Assembly: GCA_944989445.1 (NCBI GenBank)
Contig: CALYLW010000122.1
Location: forward strand, 760,001-824,000
From: Ampullaceana balthica
Taxonomy: Eukaryota; Mollusca; Gastropoda; Lymnaeidae
Direction: 5' to 3'
Length of the DNA stretch: 64,000 nucleotides
In this document: positions 23,101 to 33,289 of the stretch, piece by piece
Layout: every line of letters begins with the position of its first letter
Position numbering within the stretch: the stretch's first letter is position 1
Program-made: the position numbers and the translations under genes
Notes under the pieces: model-generated
What the model saw: only the letters and a program-made list of their open reading frames with translations
Told to the model about the DNA's origin: nothing
Database searches by the model: none

Positions 23101-24417
23101 ATATTGTTACATTACATTTTACATATACACTTTGTAGACTTTGCTATACTATTACATAGTGTGTAGGTCAAACTTCTTTTGTTATGGAAATTTGTCATTT
23201 TACCTCCTGCATTTCCAGCTTTACAAAAAATATATACATGTAATATAATTATAAGATAATTTAAACTGTTACTGTTATAATTATAAATTATAATTATACT
23301 ATATACATGTAATACTTATCATAATAGTATAGTATATACAAATCACAAATAAAGATTTACAGTTGATCAAGGTCAGCAGGGAGCAGTTTAATCTTTAATT
23401 GACACTGACTCTGAAGGATGTCATTTTGTATAAGTATAAATTTCAGGGGACAGTATGTTATTGTTTCCTTAATATTAATAATTATCTTATCTTATCTATA
23501 CAGACGCTCTTTCTATGCAGAAGATAATTGCGTTCACAGACCATGACAGATGATCTGTTGGCAAGTGATGCAGCGTTCACCGACCACGGCTTTGTGGGTT
23601 CCACTCATTACCCAGCCACCTAACTAGTGTTAGGTACCCATTCGGAGCTGGGTGACTCAGGGACGCCCTAGGCCCCGGGAACAAATCCTTGCCTTCACAT
23701 GGATTTGAACCCATGACCATCGGTACGCCAGTCGAGCGCGCTGCCACTAGACCACCGCGTCCCCCAAATAAATTTAATATAATAAGTAATATTATCTTAT
23801 TAACATCTTATCTTATCTGTTACAGACGCTCCTTCTGTACAGAAGATTATTGCATACTACGCTTATCTATGCTATGGTTTGTGTTTAGTCCTGCATTTTT
23901 ATTAGAGTTAGAGATTTAAATGTTCAATGTTGGTAACTGGTAAAGTGTTGGTTTTCCTGCTTTCTTCAGGCAACCCATTCCAGGCCCGAATTCCGGACGG
24001 GAAGAACGAAAATTTGTACGTGTTTGTTCTTGCATACGGAATAAGAAAGGTGTTTTTCATTCATATGTCTATATTATTATTATACTAAACTAAATTATAG
24101 CCTAAATAGTAAATCCTGACTGTCTCAGTCTTCACTGAGAGTACTGAGACAACTGTCTGTACTGTCTGTACCGGTACCTGTGAAGCTCTTTCAATGTCTT
24201 CATCTTTCTGGACATCCAATTGAATTATTTTCACCGAAGGATTAGCATTCGCAATAATTTTTAGACTTTCTGCACTATAGGGATTTCTGCAAGCAGCAAT
24301 CACAATTTTGGGTGGTGTTGGAAGTTTCAAAAATTGTTTAACAAACTCAAGCCCAAGTCCACGTGATGCTCCGGTCACTAAAACCGTAGACGGTGACAAA
24401 TTCAATGACGAAGCCAT
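17191..24417 (-). CDS. Short-chain dehydrogenase (C-factor/carbonyl-reductase-like), copy 2
   Basis: This is the paralogue of the gene at 8744-11798, in the same orientation with four exons at equivalent positions and phases: 24417-24178, 21211-21076, 19337-19163 and 17425-17191. The frame is intact from ATG 24417 to the stop at 17191-17193, about 261 codons. TGASRGLG is near residues 16-23, LLINNAG is in exon 2, and PYVCSK spans the exon 3/4 junction to give YxxxK. HPGWVRTDMG is in exon 4. Where copy 1 has MISSIMGS, this copy has MISAALGS, so the residue aligned with the usual catalytic serine is Ala. The introns hold SINEs, MITEs, a LINE tail and a hammerhead motif. The product is probably a cytosolic Rossmann-fold protein; whether it is enzymatically active is open. 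Confidence 0.9.
17426..18162 (-). other. Intron 3 of SDR copy 2, proximal part
   Basis: AT-rich intron sequence. A short local duplication of GAAAGTGAGTGCTAA occurs near 17727-17765. Nothing else was recognised before the hAT-like MITE. Confidence 0.45.
18171..18799. mobile_element. hAT-like MITE with exact 8-bp duplication and tRNA-like interior
   Basis: The ends are CAGGGCGGATTAAG on the left and CTTAATCCGCCATAG on the right. AGTGTGAT is duplicated exactly at 18163-18170 and 18800-18807. On the minus strand about 18466-18545 looks like a tRNA gene relic, with an A-box-like TGGTCTTGTGGAAGTG and a B-box-like GATTGATTCCCG. The element lies in SDR copy 2 intron 3. Confidence 0.88.
18942..18973 (-). 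ncRNA. Hammerhead ribozyme motif, Penelope-like-element type
   Basis: Read on the minus strand, CTGACGA (18970-18964) is followed by a small stem-loop (AGGC, ATTA, GCC) and then GAAAC GTC (18952-18945). These are the invariant hammerhead core CUGANGA and GAAA with a minimal helix III (ACGU, self-complementary) and C before the cleavage point. GTA just 5' of the core pairs with TAC just 3' of the cleavage site to start helix I. Minimal helix III hammerheads are known from Penelope-like retroelements; no Penelope reverse transcriptase was seen next to it. Confidence 0.72.
19535..19824. mobile_element. hAT-like MITE with internal tandem duplication
   Basis: The left end is CTATGGCGGATTAAGG and the right end is TTGATCCACCCCTG. 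CTATCTAC is duplicated exactly at 19527-19534 and 19825-19832. Inside, a unit of about 70 bp holding GGGGCCCCAGGTAGAATT and CTTATTATATT is repeated about three times. Its left end matches the right end of the element at 18171. Confidence 0.85.
20206..20464 (-). mobile_element. tRNA-derived SINE (shared-tail family)
   Basis: On the minus strand it has the B box GGTTCGAATCC, the body CGAATGGGTACCTAACACTA, and the hairpin tail CTTCTGCATAGAAGGAGC with AGATAAG. Its 5' end, near CACTGGACTGTC, lacks the A box. It lies in SDR copy 2 intron 2. Confidence 0.88.
20465..21075 (-). other. Intron 2 of SDR copy 2, distal part
   Basis: AT-rich sequence between the SINE and exon 2. I see no repeat or extra exon. 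Confidence 0.45.
21430..21577 (+). mobile_element. MITE of the AATGTTCCCTCTAAG family
   Basis: CAATGTTCCCTCTAAGG is mirrored by CTTAATGGGAACATTG. The body has GTGTGCAAAGTTGCAC and TTGCTGCGCGGGAATTCTAA. The flanks are C runs, so a target duplication cannot be resolved. It lies in SDR copy 2 intron 1. Confidence 0.82.
21882..22165 (+). mobile_element. tRNA-derived SINE (shared-tail family)
   Basis: The A box TGGTCGAGTTGCATGG and B box GGTTCGAATACC are followed by the CGAATGGGTACCTAACACTA body. The tail has AGAAGGAGCGTCTGTATAG and then TAAGACAAGACAAG in place of the usual TAAGATAAG. Confidence 0.87.
22279..23072. mobile_element. pogo/Tigger-like TIR element with a nested MITE
   Basis: The left terminus CAGTGGTACCTCGGTATAC is matched in reverse by GTATACAGAGATACCACTG. 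TA lies on both outer sides (22277-22278 and 23073-23074), the duplication typical of Tc1/mariner/pogo elements. The subterminal sequence repeats the motif CGTATACCA. The interior holds a GGGGCCGTCC-family MITE. No transposase remains. Confidence 0.82.
22566..22970. mobile_element. MITE of the GGGGCCGTCCATAAA family inside the pogo-like element
   Basis: It starts GGAGCCGTCCATAAATG. The interior matches the copy at 13402 (TTCCACTTAAATATTTGATT, then TGAAACATGCTC). The right tip after GCTAAAATTGCGTGA is lost. Confidence 0.72.
23075..23482. other. AT-rich intron sequence
   Basis: It includes a short TATAATTATAA-type repeat with TATACATGTAAT. No exon or transposon terminus was recognised. Confidence 0.45.
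23483..23765 (-). mobile_element. tRNA-derived SINE, near full length
   Basis: Read on the minus strand it runs from the A-box region with TCTAGTGGCAGCGCGCTCGA, through the B-box region GGTTCAAATCC, to the hairpin tail CTTCTGCATAGAAAGAGC and ATAAGATAAGATAAT. It lies about 40 bp from a LINE tail of the partner family. Confidence 0.88.
23805..24078 (-). mobile_element. CR1/L2-like LINE, 3' end, in SDR copy 2 intron 1
   Basis: The minus strand encodes the same C-terminal block as the copy at 44640 (RTNTYKFSFFPSGI), then a 3' UTR with AAATGCAGGACTAAACACAA, then the CTTCTGTACAGAAGGAGC hairpin and AGATAAGATAAGA tail. It is strongly 5'-truncated and ends about 100 bp from the exon 1 donor. Confidence 0.8.
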
Positions 24418-25240
24418 GGTATCAATAACCTTTACTTTATCCTGAACCGCTAAAGTAAAATTCTGAATTCAAATTATTATTTCTAATATTATTGCGTCTC
24501 AGCTTTGAGTTGATACTAGTCCCTAGATTGGTGATAACAGTTTGTGTTATGTTTACACTGTGGGTCAAAGGGTAAAGGTATACTGGCACTGGAGTTCAAG
24601 TTCAAGGGAGGTTTTTCAAAAACCCCTTCGCCCCTCCCCACCAACAAAAAATTATTTTACATTTAAAATTAAAATATTAAATCTGAAACAATCAAGATAA
24701 ATTTGCATCCTATTAATATGAATTAGTATATAATTAACATCAATATTGACAAAGCCTGTTATCTGTAAAAAGTTTAAGTTTTATTTGTTAAGGTTATTTA
24801 AAAGTACTGTACCTTCTAAAAGACTAAATATTTTGTTTTTAAAAAAATAGCATTGGAATAAATCATTAGCGAAACAAATACATCAATTTAAAGTGATGAA
24901 ATGCGTTCGACCGACAAAAATGAATAGAAAGGCTTTTTTTGGAATCTTGACTTAAATAATCATGTACTTCGATTTATTAAAATGTGACAATAATACTACA
25001 ATGCCTACAACATTGCAACTGTGATTTTAAGTTAGAAAGTAGTAGTAAGTAATATCGCAAAGTTTCACGGCGATCGGATGAATGGTGTTTGTCTGAGTGT
25101 TAGTTTTAGTTAGTGTTCAGTGTTAGTGTTAGTCGTGTTAGTAAGTTAGTGTTGTATTGTAGTACTTGTGACTTGTAAGTAGCCGTGCCGTATTAGGCCT
25201 AGCCTAATGCCTAAGTAAGTAAGTAAGCTAGTCTAAAGAA
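24418..25240. other. Upstream region of SDR copy 2
   Basis: AT-rich, with TTAGTGTTAG-type short repeats near 25090-25145. No TATA box or CpG-dense segment can be assigned with confidence. Confidence 0.4.
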
Positions 25241-25741
25241 GACTGGCGTACCGATGGTTACGGGTTCGAATCCATGTGAGAAGGCAAGGATTTGTAAAGT
25301 AAATTTGTTCCCGGGGCCTAGCCGCCCTAGGGCGTCCCTGAGCCGGAGTCACCCATCACTGATCACCCAGCTCCGAATGGGTACCTAACACTAGTTAGGT
25401 GGCTGGGTAATGCGTGGAACCCAAAAAAGCTGTGGCATGTGAACGCTGCATCACTTGCCAACAGATCATCTGTCATGGTCTGTGGACGCAATTGTCACAA
25501 TTATCTTCTGCATAGAAGCAGGGCCGTCTTAACGCATAGGCCCGCTGGGCATTTGCCCGGGGGCCCACGAGCATAGGGGCCCCATGGGAATATGTTTATT
25601 TACATATATTATGTATATTTATTTTTTATTTCTGCGGGGGAAGACCCAACACTAATTCTTTGCCCAGGGGGCCTAAACTGGTGTAAAGACAGCTCTGCAT
25701 AGAAGGAGTGAAGGAGTGTCTGTATAAATAAGATAAGATAA
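25241..25741 (+). mobile_element. tRNA-derived SINE split by a hAT-like MITE
   Basis: It is 5'-truncated just before ACTGGCGTACCGATGG, keeps the B box GGTTCGAATCC and the CGAATGGGTACCTAACACTA body, and ends in the hairpin tail and AAATAAGATAAGATAAAG. The tail is interrupted at 25519-25697 by another transposon. Confidence 0.88.
25519..25697. mobile_element. hAT-like MITE inserted in the SINE hairpin
   Basis: The left end CAGGGCCGTCTTAAC and right end GTAAAGACAGCTCTG form inverted repeats. The SINE sequence CATAGAAG is duplicated exactly at 25511-25518 and 25698-25705. Removing the 179-bp element and one repeat restores the SINE hairpin, so the boundaries are certain. Confidence 0.93.
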
Positions 25742-26891
25742 AGAAAAGAGTAAGGCCAAGTCTTCTAAAGACTAAAGGACTATCACTGTCCCATGCCCAT
25801 TAAAAAAAACAATAAAAAAACTTTTGCTGCTCTTTTAAAACATTTTAAAAATCGATTGAGAACCATAGTTATACATTTCTTAGACACGTTAAGTGCCCAA
25901 TGATAATTTATTATAATTAATAATTACATTGGCAGTAGCCAGTGCCTGTGTGTAGTCTAAGCTTCCTACCCCTCCTACGGAGCCTATGCCGATGCCTACA
26001 CCTCACTTCTCTGCCTCTAGTTCTAGCCTCTCATATTCATTAGTCTAGTGGACCAGTCTGAGTCTGATTAATCAGTGCCAGTGCTGAGTGAGTCTGTGTT
26101 CAGAAGTGAGTGTTCATAACTTATTCATTCTTAGAATATATAATTTCATCCATTTTCTAGCAGTCAGTTGGAATTTTTACAGAATCTCATTCTGATCAAA
26201 TCGCGTTCTTTTTTTATTTTTGCTGTATTCATTCATATTCATATTACTAGTACAGTACTAGTAAATTTAGCTTTCAATACACAGATTCACCAATTGTTGA
26301 TCATAGGAAAAAGAATACAACATACTCATACTCAAACATATTCACAATCTATTACTATTAATTCTATTTAAGTTTAAGCAATGTGAACTTCAAGTTTGAC
26401 CTTCTAGTCACTTAGTCGTTGTGAGTTTAAGATATTGAGATGTGACATTATTTTGGTAAATTTACTAATAATTAACTAGTGACAATATTGGACGTATTAG
26501 AATTAGAAGTACTCTACTTTGTGATGCTGAGAATTTTTTTAAATTAAATGACCAGAAAAATGAGGACACTGACACACACATATAGTTTTAAATTTCTAAG
26601 ACTAAAATATCTATTGTGTTAAAGGACGCTCACTGTGTCTTTAATGGAATCATTGGACGGGAACATCCTTATTTTACAATTATTATGGCTTGCACTTGCA
26701 TAATTTTTAAATAAATAAAACGTAACTATCTTTATAAGGCCTTACTTGAATTATCTGGTGTTGTTTTTTATTAATATATTTTTACAGTTTATATGCTTAT
26801 TGATTCAAACTATTTTATATATTTTTTGATTTTTTGAGCTGCAATTAAATTTATTTATAAGTACCGAGGCGGTTAACAAAATTGATTTATC
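25742..26891. other. AT-rich spacer between SDR copy 2 and UBIAD1
   Basis: No coding exon or RNA gene was recognised. Several short CTAG- and AGTGTTAG-like words recur, but no array can be delimited. Confidence 0.4.
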
Positions 26892-26937
26892 AAACTACAG
26901 TAGTTAAAGGTAATTCCAAGTAATTCCAACTAAGGTC

Positions 26938-27230
26938 AGTCATTGGCATCCTTCCGTCTCGCACGGTTGTGTTGGGTTGCATTTCCTCGTGTGGGTGTGC
27001 AGTCCTATCCTTAAGTGACAGTCTTTACATCAGCTTTTGCACACGACTTCTGTGCTTCCCAATGTTTTGGCCTTTCTCCTAGCTCTTCTGTCTGTAGCCT
27101 CCTCCATCCTTCGCTCCTCGGCTACTATGTCGCCCTCTTTTACAACTGTGCGCCACGTAGATCGGTCTTCTGCCTTACACTCCCAGTCGCTTGTGCGTAT
27201 TCTGGATGCTTTCATGTCTCTCTGGCACAC
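26938..27230 (-). mobile_element. LINE ORF2 C-terminal fragment with a zinc-finger-like tail
   Basis: The minus strand reads CQRDMKASRI, DRSTWRTVVKEG, then VVCKS-stop-CKDCHLRIGLHTHTRKC. Such a Cys/His tail is common at the C-terminus of endonuclease/reverse transcriptase ORFs. One stop codon sits in the finger. Nearly identical sequence of about 35 bp (AGTAGTTAAAGGTAATTCCA) flanks it at 26892-26937 and 27231-27265. Confidence 0.6.
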
Positions 27231-27452
27231 AAACTGCAGTAGTTAAAGGTAATTCCAACTAAGGTAGCTTTCTGATTTCTGATAATGAACGTAAGTGAAT
27301 TATAACATGGATATAATTATTAATTTTAATTTTGTCTTTTAAAAATATTTATTTTTTATTTTTTTAAATATTTTTTTGGAAAAAGTCATAGATACCAGTA
27401 ACTGCAGCTCAGCAAATATGCTTCTTCCTTAGAGTTGAATCAAGCTAAAATC

Positions 27453-30400
27453 ATGAACACGGATCAAGTCAAAAGACAATGCACTTTGGAGAGTCTAGAA
27501 ACATCCTTATACTCAAACACTAGAGTCCAAACGAGGAATGGCCACGTAAGATTTTTTGTTTGAATAATTTTCAGTTTTTTTTTCTTCTGTTCTTCTGTTA
27601 TGTTGTGATTCACAATTTATGGCAAAAGTTGCTACTAATTTAATGTGTTTGAAGGCTGTTCACATATTTTTAACATGATTTTTAAAAAAAAATCATTTTT
27701 ATACATACTGATGCATACATACTGGATCTATTTAGGTGCCATATCAATTTTTCAAAGGTTCTTGTAAACAAATTAACTACAGTGGGACCCGCTTAACTCG
27801 AGCCCTGGTTAACTCGTCAGCTCTATTTAGACTCCTCCGTCTACCACTCCTCCGTCTGCCACTCCACCATCTACCACTCCTCCATCTACCACTCCTCCAT
27901 CTACCACTCCTCCATCTACCACTCCTCCAACTACCACTCCTCCATCTACCACTCCTCCATCTACCCCTCCTCCGTCTGCCACTCCACCATCTACCACTCC
28001 ACCATCTACCACTCCTCCGTCTACCCCTCCTCCGTCTGCCACTCCTCCGTCTGCCACTCCACCATCTACCACTCCACCATCTACCACTCCACCATCTACC
28101 ACTCCTCCATCTACCACTCCTCCATCTACCCCTCCTCCATCTACCACTCCTCCAACTACCACTCCTCCATCTACCCCTCCACCATCTACCACTCCACCAT
28201 CTACCACTCCACCATCTACCACTCCTCCGTCTGCCACTCCACCATCTACCACTCCACCATCTACCACTCCTCCATCTACCCCTCCTCCGTCTGCCTCTCC
28301 ACCATCTACCACTCCACCATCTACCACTCCACCATCTACCACTCCACCATCTACCACTCCACCATCTACCACTCCTCCATCTACCACTCCACCATCTACC
28401 ACTCCACCATCTACCACTCCTCCGTCTGCCACTCCACCATCTACCACTCCACCATCTGCCACTCCACCATCTGCCACTCCACCATCTACCACTCCACCAT
28501 CTGCCACTCCACCATCTGCCACTCCACCATCCACCACTCCTCTGCCCTCATTTAACCCAATATTACAAACAGATGATCCAACCCCTTCACATTATATAAT
28601 ATGTTTGGCAAGAATAGGGCTAATAAGCCACCAAATGACACACTGGCAAGAATAGGTCTAATAAGCCACCAAAGGACACACATGGCAAGAATAGGGCTAA
28701 TAAGCCACCAAATGACACACTGGCAAGAATAGCGCTAATAAGCCACCAACGGACACACTGGCAAGAATAGGGATAATAAGCCACCAAAGGACACACTGGC
28801 AAGAATAGGGCTAATAAGCCACCAAAGGACACACTGGCAAGAATAGGGCTAATAAGCCACCAAAGGACACACTGGCAAGAATAGGGCTAATAAGCCACAA
28901 AAGGACACACTGGCAAGAATAGGGCTAATAAGCCACCAAAGGACACACTGGCAAGAATAGGGCTAATAAGCCACCAAAGGACACTGGCAAGAATAGGGCT
29001 AATAAGCCACCAAAGAACACACTGGCAAGAAAAGGGCTAATAAACCACAAAATGACACACTGGCAAGAATAGGGCTAATAAACCACAAAAGGACACACTT
29101 GGCTTCCAAACACACGACAATATGATGAGAATGGTCCTTGTCTATTATGGCGGACAAACAACAAATAATATGTTAACAGTCTCTTGCCATCCATTTTCAG
29201 GTAGTTATCCCTGAGATGTGGCTTCTAACAGGCTAATTGAAAAAATAGGACAAGGTATTGACTATGGGCCATGGCCAGGGCTCCTTGAGGGTTGAAGTGG
29301 ATGTTTGTGGGGGAGTAGGTCTCTTCCTCTGCTGACCTTGAACTATGAATACTCCATTCTTACTCAACACTCCAGGGGCCTCCAGCTGGGGTACCCTATT
29401 AGGGCTTTAAAAATAGGTCCTTATAACATGACTAAAATAAACTTTACAATTGCGGTTTATTTAAAATGTTATGATTTGTCATCACCAGGTGAAGATCCAG
29501 CTTCCTCTGTCGGAGTCATCCACTCAGACCGATGAGTGCCTCCAGTCAGAATACTTGTTTCCGAATCCTTATTGCTATGGGCCCAGTGATCAGCCCCCAT
29601 CGTCCAGTGAAGAGGCGCAGTCACAGATAACTCTTGACGACACCGTGGACAGCGGACGCTCTCTGCAAGGTAACGGCAAGTCAGGGTTCCCCTCGGAGAA
29701 TTTCCATTTTGTGCCAGCCAAGAATAAATCCGTGCTGTCGAGCTACCTGATCGCCCTCAGGCCCTGGTCGTTCACAGCGTCATTCACCCCGGTGGCTCTC
29801 GGCAGCTGCCTGGCCTACAAGTCTCAGGGCGCGTTCAACATCGGTGTTTTTTTCACAGCCGTGTTCATAGCGCTCTGTGTTCACGCCGCCGGTAATCTGG
29901 TCAACACCTACTTTGATTTCGTCAGAGGGGTGGACAACAAAAAAAGTGATGACAGGACTCTGGTGGACAGCATATTGCTTCCAAACGATGTGGTCACCCT
30001 TGGTGCGGTCCTGTACGTCGCCGGGTGTGCAGGATTTCTGCTGCTGAATATCTTATCACCCGCCAAGCTGGAGCACCTGGCGCTAATTTATTTCTGCGGT
30101 CTTTCCAGCAGTTTTTTCTACACCGGCGGTCTCGGGCTTAAGTACATTGCTCTTGGTGACTTGCTCATCGTACTGACGTTTGGTCCGGTCACCGTTGTAT
30201 TTGCCTACCTGAGCCAGACGGGGCAGCTGTCTCTTGTGCCTCTAATCTACGCCATTCCCCTGGCCCTCAACACAGAGGCCATCCTTCACTGTAACAACAC
30301 ACGGGACATGGAGAGCGATCGCCTCGCTGGTGCGATTACCTTGGCAATTATCCTCGGAAAAACTGGCTCCTACTGCCTCTTCTGCTTCCTGTTGTTTGCC

Positions 30401-30643
30401 CCCTACCTGTTGTTTGTCATTATCGGTGTAAACTATTCCCCATGGATACTTCTGCCGGCGTTATCCATACTCCTGGTCTTCAATTTGGAGAGAGAGTTTC
30501 GTAGAGGAGAGCTCTCTGGGATGCCGCACAAAGTCGCACGACTCAATATGGTCATGGGAACGTTGTACATATTGGCCGTCTATTTGGCTGATCCAGGAAC
30601 ATTACCCACTATGACTCCTCTTGGATCTTACACCACTGACTGA
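27453..30643 (+). CDS. UBIAD1: UbiA prenyltransferase domain-containing protein 1
   Basis: This polytopic membrane prenyltransferase makes menaquinone-4 in animals, transferring a geranylgeranyl group to menadione. Two coding exons join in phase 0: 27453-27545 (ATG 27453, donor GTAAGA) and 29489-30643 (stop TGA). The product is about 415 residues against 338 in the human protein, the excess being a Ser/Gln-rich N-terminal region. The first Asp-rich motif NTYFDF with DNKKSDD is near residues 170-186. The second, NNTRDMESDR, is near residues 300-309. ALRPWSF, KLEHLALIYF and YAIPLALNTEAILH are other strongly conserved blocks. The single long intron holds two minisatellites. ATTAAA at 30804-30809 may serve as poly(A) signal. 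The 5' UTR was not delimited. Confidence 0.95.
27780..28546 (+). repeat. 15-bp minisatellite behind a pogo-like terminus, UBIAD1 intron
   Basis: From about 27831 the unit CTACCACTCCTCCAT (15 bp) and variants with ACCAT, CCGTCTGC or ACC repeat some 45-47 times. Because 15 is divisible by three, long stop-free frames arise on both strands. Just before it, CAGTGGGACCCGCTTAACTC at 27782 resembles a pogo/Tigger-type left terminus after TA, but no right terminus was found. One strand is almost free of G. Confidence 0.9.
28608..29103 (+). repeat. 38-bp minisatellite, UBIAD1 intron
   Basis: The unit contains AAGAATAGGGCTAATAAGCC followed by ACCAAAGGACACACTGGC. About 13 copies are present with single-base differences, and one copy is shortened near 28980. 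Confidence 0.92.
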
Positions 30644-31051
30644 TTTCACAGTCTTTCTGACTCTAAATTGCTCTACCAGAGATAAATTATATATTTATTT
30701 ACACTGTGTTGACTATAGATTTGTATTGACATAAAATGTAAGGTAAAACATGTTTTTATTTGATGGACATCACTTTGGAGTTGAAACAGAGCTCCATAAA
30801 AAAATTAAAAATTGAAACCGTGACTGAATTAATTTATAATGTGGTATTTATTTTGTATTGTTTTTTAAATTTGTTTTTGTTTTTTAACCTGCTTTTTAAC
30901 AACAAAAAAATTATTATATTTAAAAAAAAACTTTTGTTTTTTGTTTTTTAAGAATTTGATTTGTTTTTTTTAAATTTAACTTACATCCAGTGTATTTCAT
31001 TTTTTTTACCAGTCTACTGCAGGAGGCACAAAGTAAACTTTGCAATTGTAC
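30644..31051 (+). other. UBIAD1 3' flank
   Basis: A/T-rich sequence with T and A homopolymers. It holds a candidate ATTAAA poly(A) signal at 30804-30809 and no coding exon. Confidence 0.45.
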
Positions 31052-31053
31052 TA

Positions 31054-31655
31054 CAGTCTGACCTCGCTAAGTCGAACTTCCCTAAGTCGAAAACCTCCCT
31101 ATATCGAATTAATTGTTAGGTCCCGGCCAAATTCCATAAGACTAATGTATTTTAGATCTCCTTAACTGGAAGATCTTTGGCTTCCAACTTCCCTTAGTCG
31201 AATTTTCCAAGGCGTTTGGATTATTATTCTGGGGTTACATCTCAGAACATGTGTTCCGTAGAGCCGCGTAAACGAACGAAAATTCTTATCTTAGTGCATT
31301 CCACAAGGGATAAAGCAACTCTTGCAAATACTGTGACTCTGTTTAAAAAGAAAAATCTTACTTCCCCCATCTCATTGTGGAGGGAGTAAAGTGGGGGAGG
31401 GAGGGAAGGTGTCTCCTCTCACGGGCTTGTGTCGGTATGTCAAAGCAAGTTGGCTTCCTTTCATATGAAACATCAGACATCGCTTCTCTTTCCTGTCAAG
31501 CCTTCTCACCGGTATGGCTGTCCGTCCCCTCTCAATACGAACATTGTCCTTGATTAATCTGCACCTATTACGCCATTTTCCCTAACTCGAAAAATCCGTA
31601 AGTCGATTTTTTTCTTTTCGGGTCCCTTTGAGTTCGACTTAGAGAGGTCTGACTG
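31054..31655. mobile_element. pogo/Tigger-like TIR element
   Basis: CAGTCTGACCTCGCTAAGTC on the left is mirrored by GACTTAGAGAGGTCTGACTG on the right, with TA on both outer sides (31052-31053 and 31656-31657). The interior repeats AAGTCGAA and CTAACTCGAA near both ends. No transposase is visible. Confidence 0.85.
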
Positions 31656-31657
31656 TA

Positions 31658-33289
31658 TTTTGAACTGATCAAATTCATACAATTTTTCTTCTATGGAACC
31701 ATACTCAATGCACAAATGGGGGAGTTGAAAATTCATCTTAAAATGACCTAAAACAGATCTCATTCATCTGTATCTTTGTTTGAAATTGATATTTACTTTC
31801 CTTATGCTGTGTTAAGTTCATGTCTCATAACGCATGTGGTTGAAAAAATATACCCGCCAAAAATATTTATGAAATATTGTTGCATTGAAGGAACATTGTT
31901 GAATTATTACTGTGTTTTGTGATCTTCTATAAATGTTGTAAATCCATTTTTCATAGCTTGCTGGCTTCAGCGTGACTGCAGTATTGTAAGAGACTTTCTT
32001 AATTTTTTAATCATTTTATTTTATGAGTAACGTAAGAGGGAAAGCCTTCACACTTATGGAATAGTATTCCCCAGTCATTGAGAGAATGTGACAAAAATGA
32101 AACCTCTCTGGAAAAATCGACAGTCTTGTTAAGCTAAGTTTTGAAGATTAGAGCGCAGTGAGCATACGGGACCAGCGCGGACAATTAGCGCTTTAGAATA
32201 AACCATCGTAATCATCATCATACTTTAAGACAGTTCAATTCTAAAGCAATTTGTCTCTTACACAAGCTACAGTTTTTATAAATGCTGCGTTAACAGCTGC
32301 ACTAAGTTCTAACAATAATGTCTCCCTTAAATGTTTAAACTGAGGAGGGTTCATTATTTGAACAGATCACAGTAAACATATCAATTTAAGTACATTGTAC
32401 ATGCATTTATACATATACTCTAGCCAGGTGGCTTTGTCAGGTGTTTTAAAAGTTGATATTCTTTGAGTTTGTATCCCCATACTTGACTAGTGGGTCAATA
32501 ATAGGCATCTAACTTATAATAATAATATGCAGTATTTAGAGCTTTTATGGTGTAATAGATACTGCCTAGGATTAGATGTTTTCAAGCTGTGGCAGATAAC
32601 AGCAAATCGATTAGATGCTAATAAATAAATTATGTTTAAAAAAAATAAGCCTAGATTAAAAGAGTCAAAAGCAATTTGCATAAATAAAAAAATAAACGTT
32701 ACGCTTAAAGTAGTTTAAGCATATACAATAAACAAGAAAACTGGAGAGATGCTCATTGCACAATAAAAAAAAATCTGACTTTTAACTTCAGACCAAGATA
32801 ATGAAAAGCACTTGAAGTTATCTTTTTTTATTTTATTTTTAAGTTCACAAGTTTTGTCATGCAGCATTCTTTACAGTGAGAAATGTATTTGTTTATTACA
32901 CATTTGGTCGGTTAGTAAAATATCTTATCTCTTGATGTTATTAAGTTTTTATTGTAATACACTTATGTAGCCATCTGCTGTATTGTCATGTGATAACAAG
33001 TTTTTGGTCATCAACTTTTGAACAGATGGAAGTGCAAAAAAAAATCAATATATTGCAATGAAAGTCTTGTAACTGCTGTTTGGTCATAAATTCCAATGAC
33101 AAACTTTTAAAACCTTTTGTTCATATAAAATGTTGTTGTTTCTATGTCAACTTGTTGAAGTATGTGTAATTGTATTGGTGCAATACAGTTAAGTTATAAT
33201 CATGTTTTCAATTAGAAATAGTAAATAGTATTAACAACATGCCTGCTGGATATTTATGAAGTGCTTTGTTCCCACTGTGTTCCTCCTGA
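31658..33289. other. Spacer, no gene recognised
   Basis: AT-rich. At about 32135-32222 a GC-richer stretch (GCGCAGTGAGCATACGGGAC) ends in AATCATCATCAT and may be the tail of an RTE-type retroposon. Nothing else stands out. Confidence 0.4.

Noticed and set aside
27736..28599. Long open frames on both strands (287 and 236 codons)
   Set aside because: They read straight through a 15-bp minisatellite inside an intron. The unit length is a multiple of three, so frames stay open without selection.
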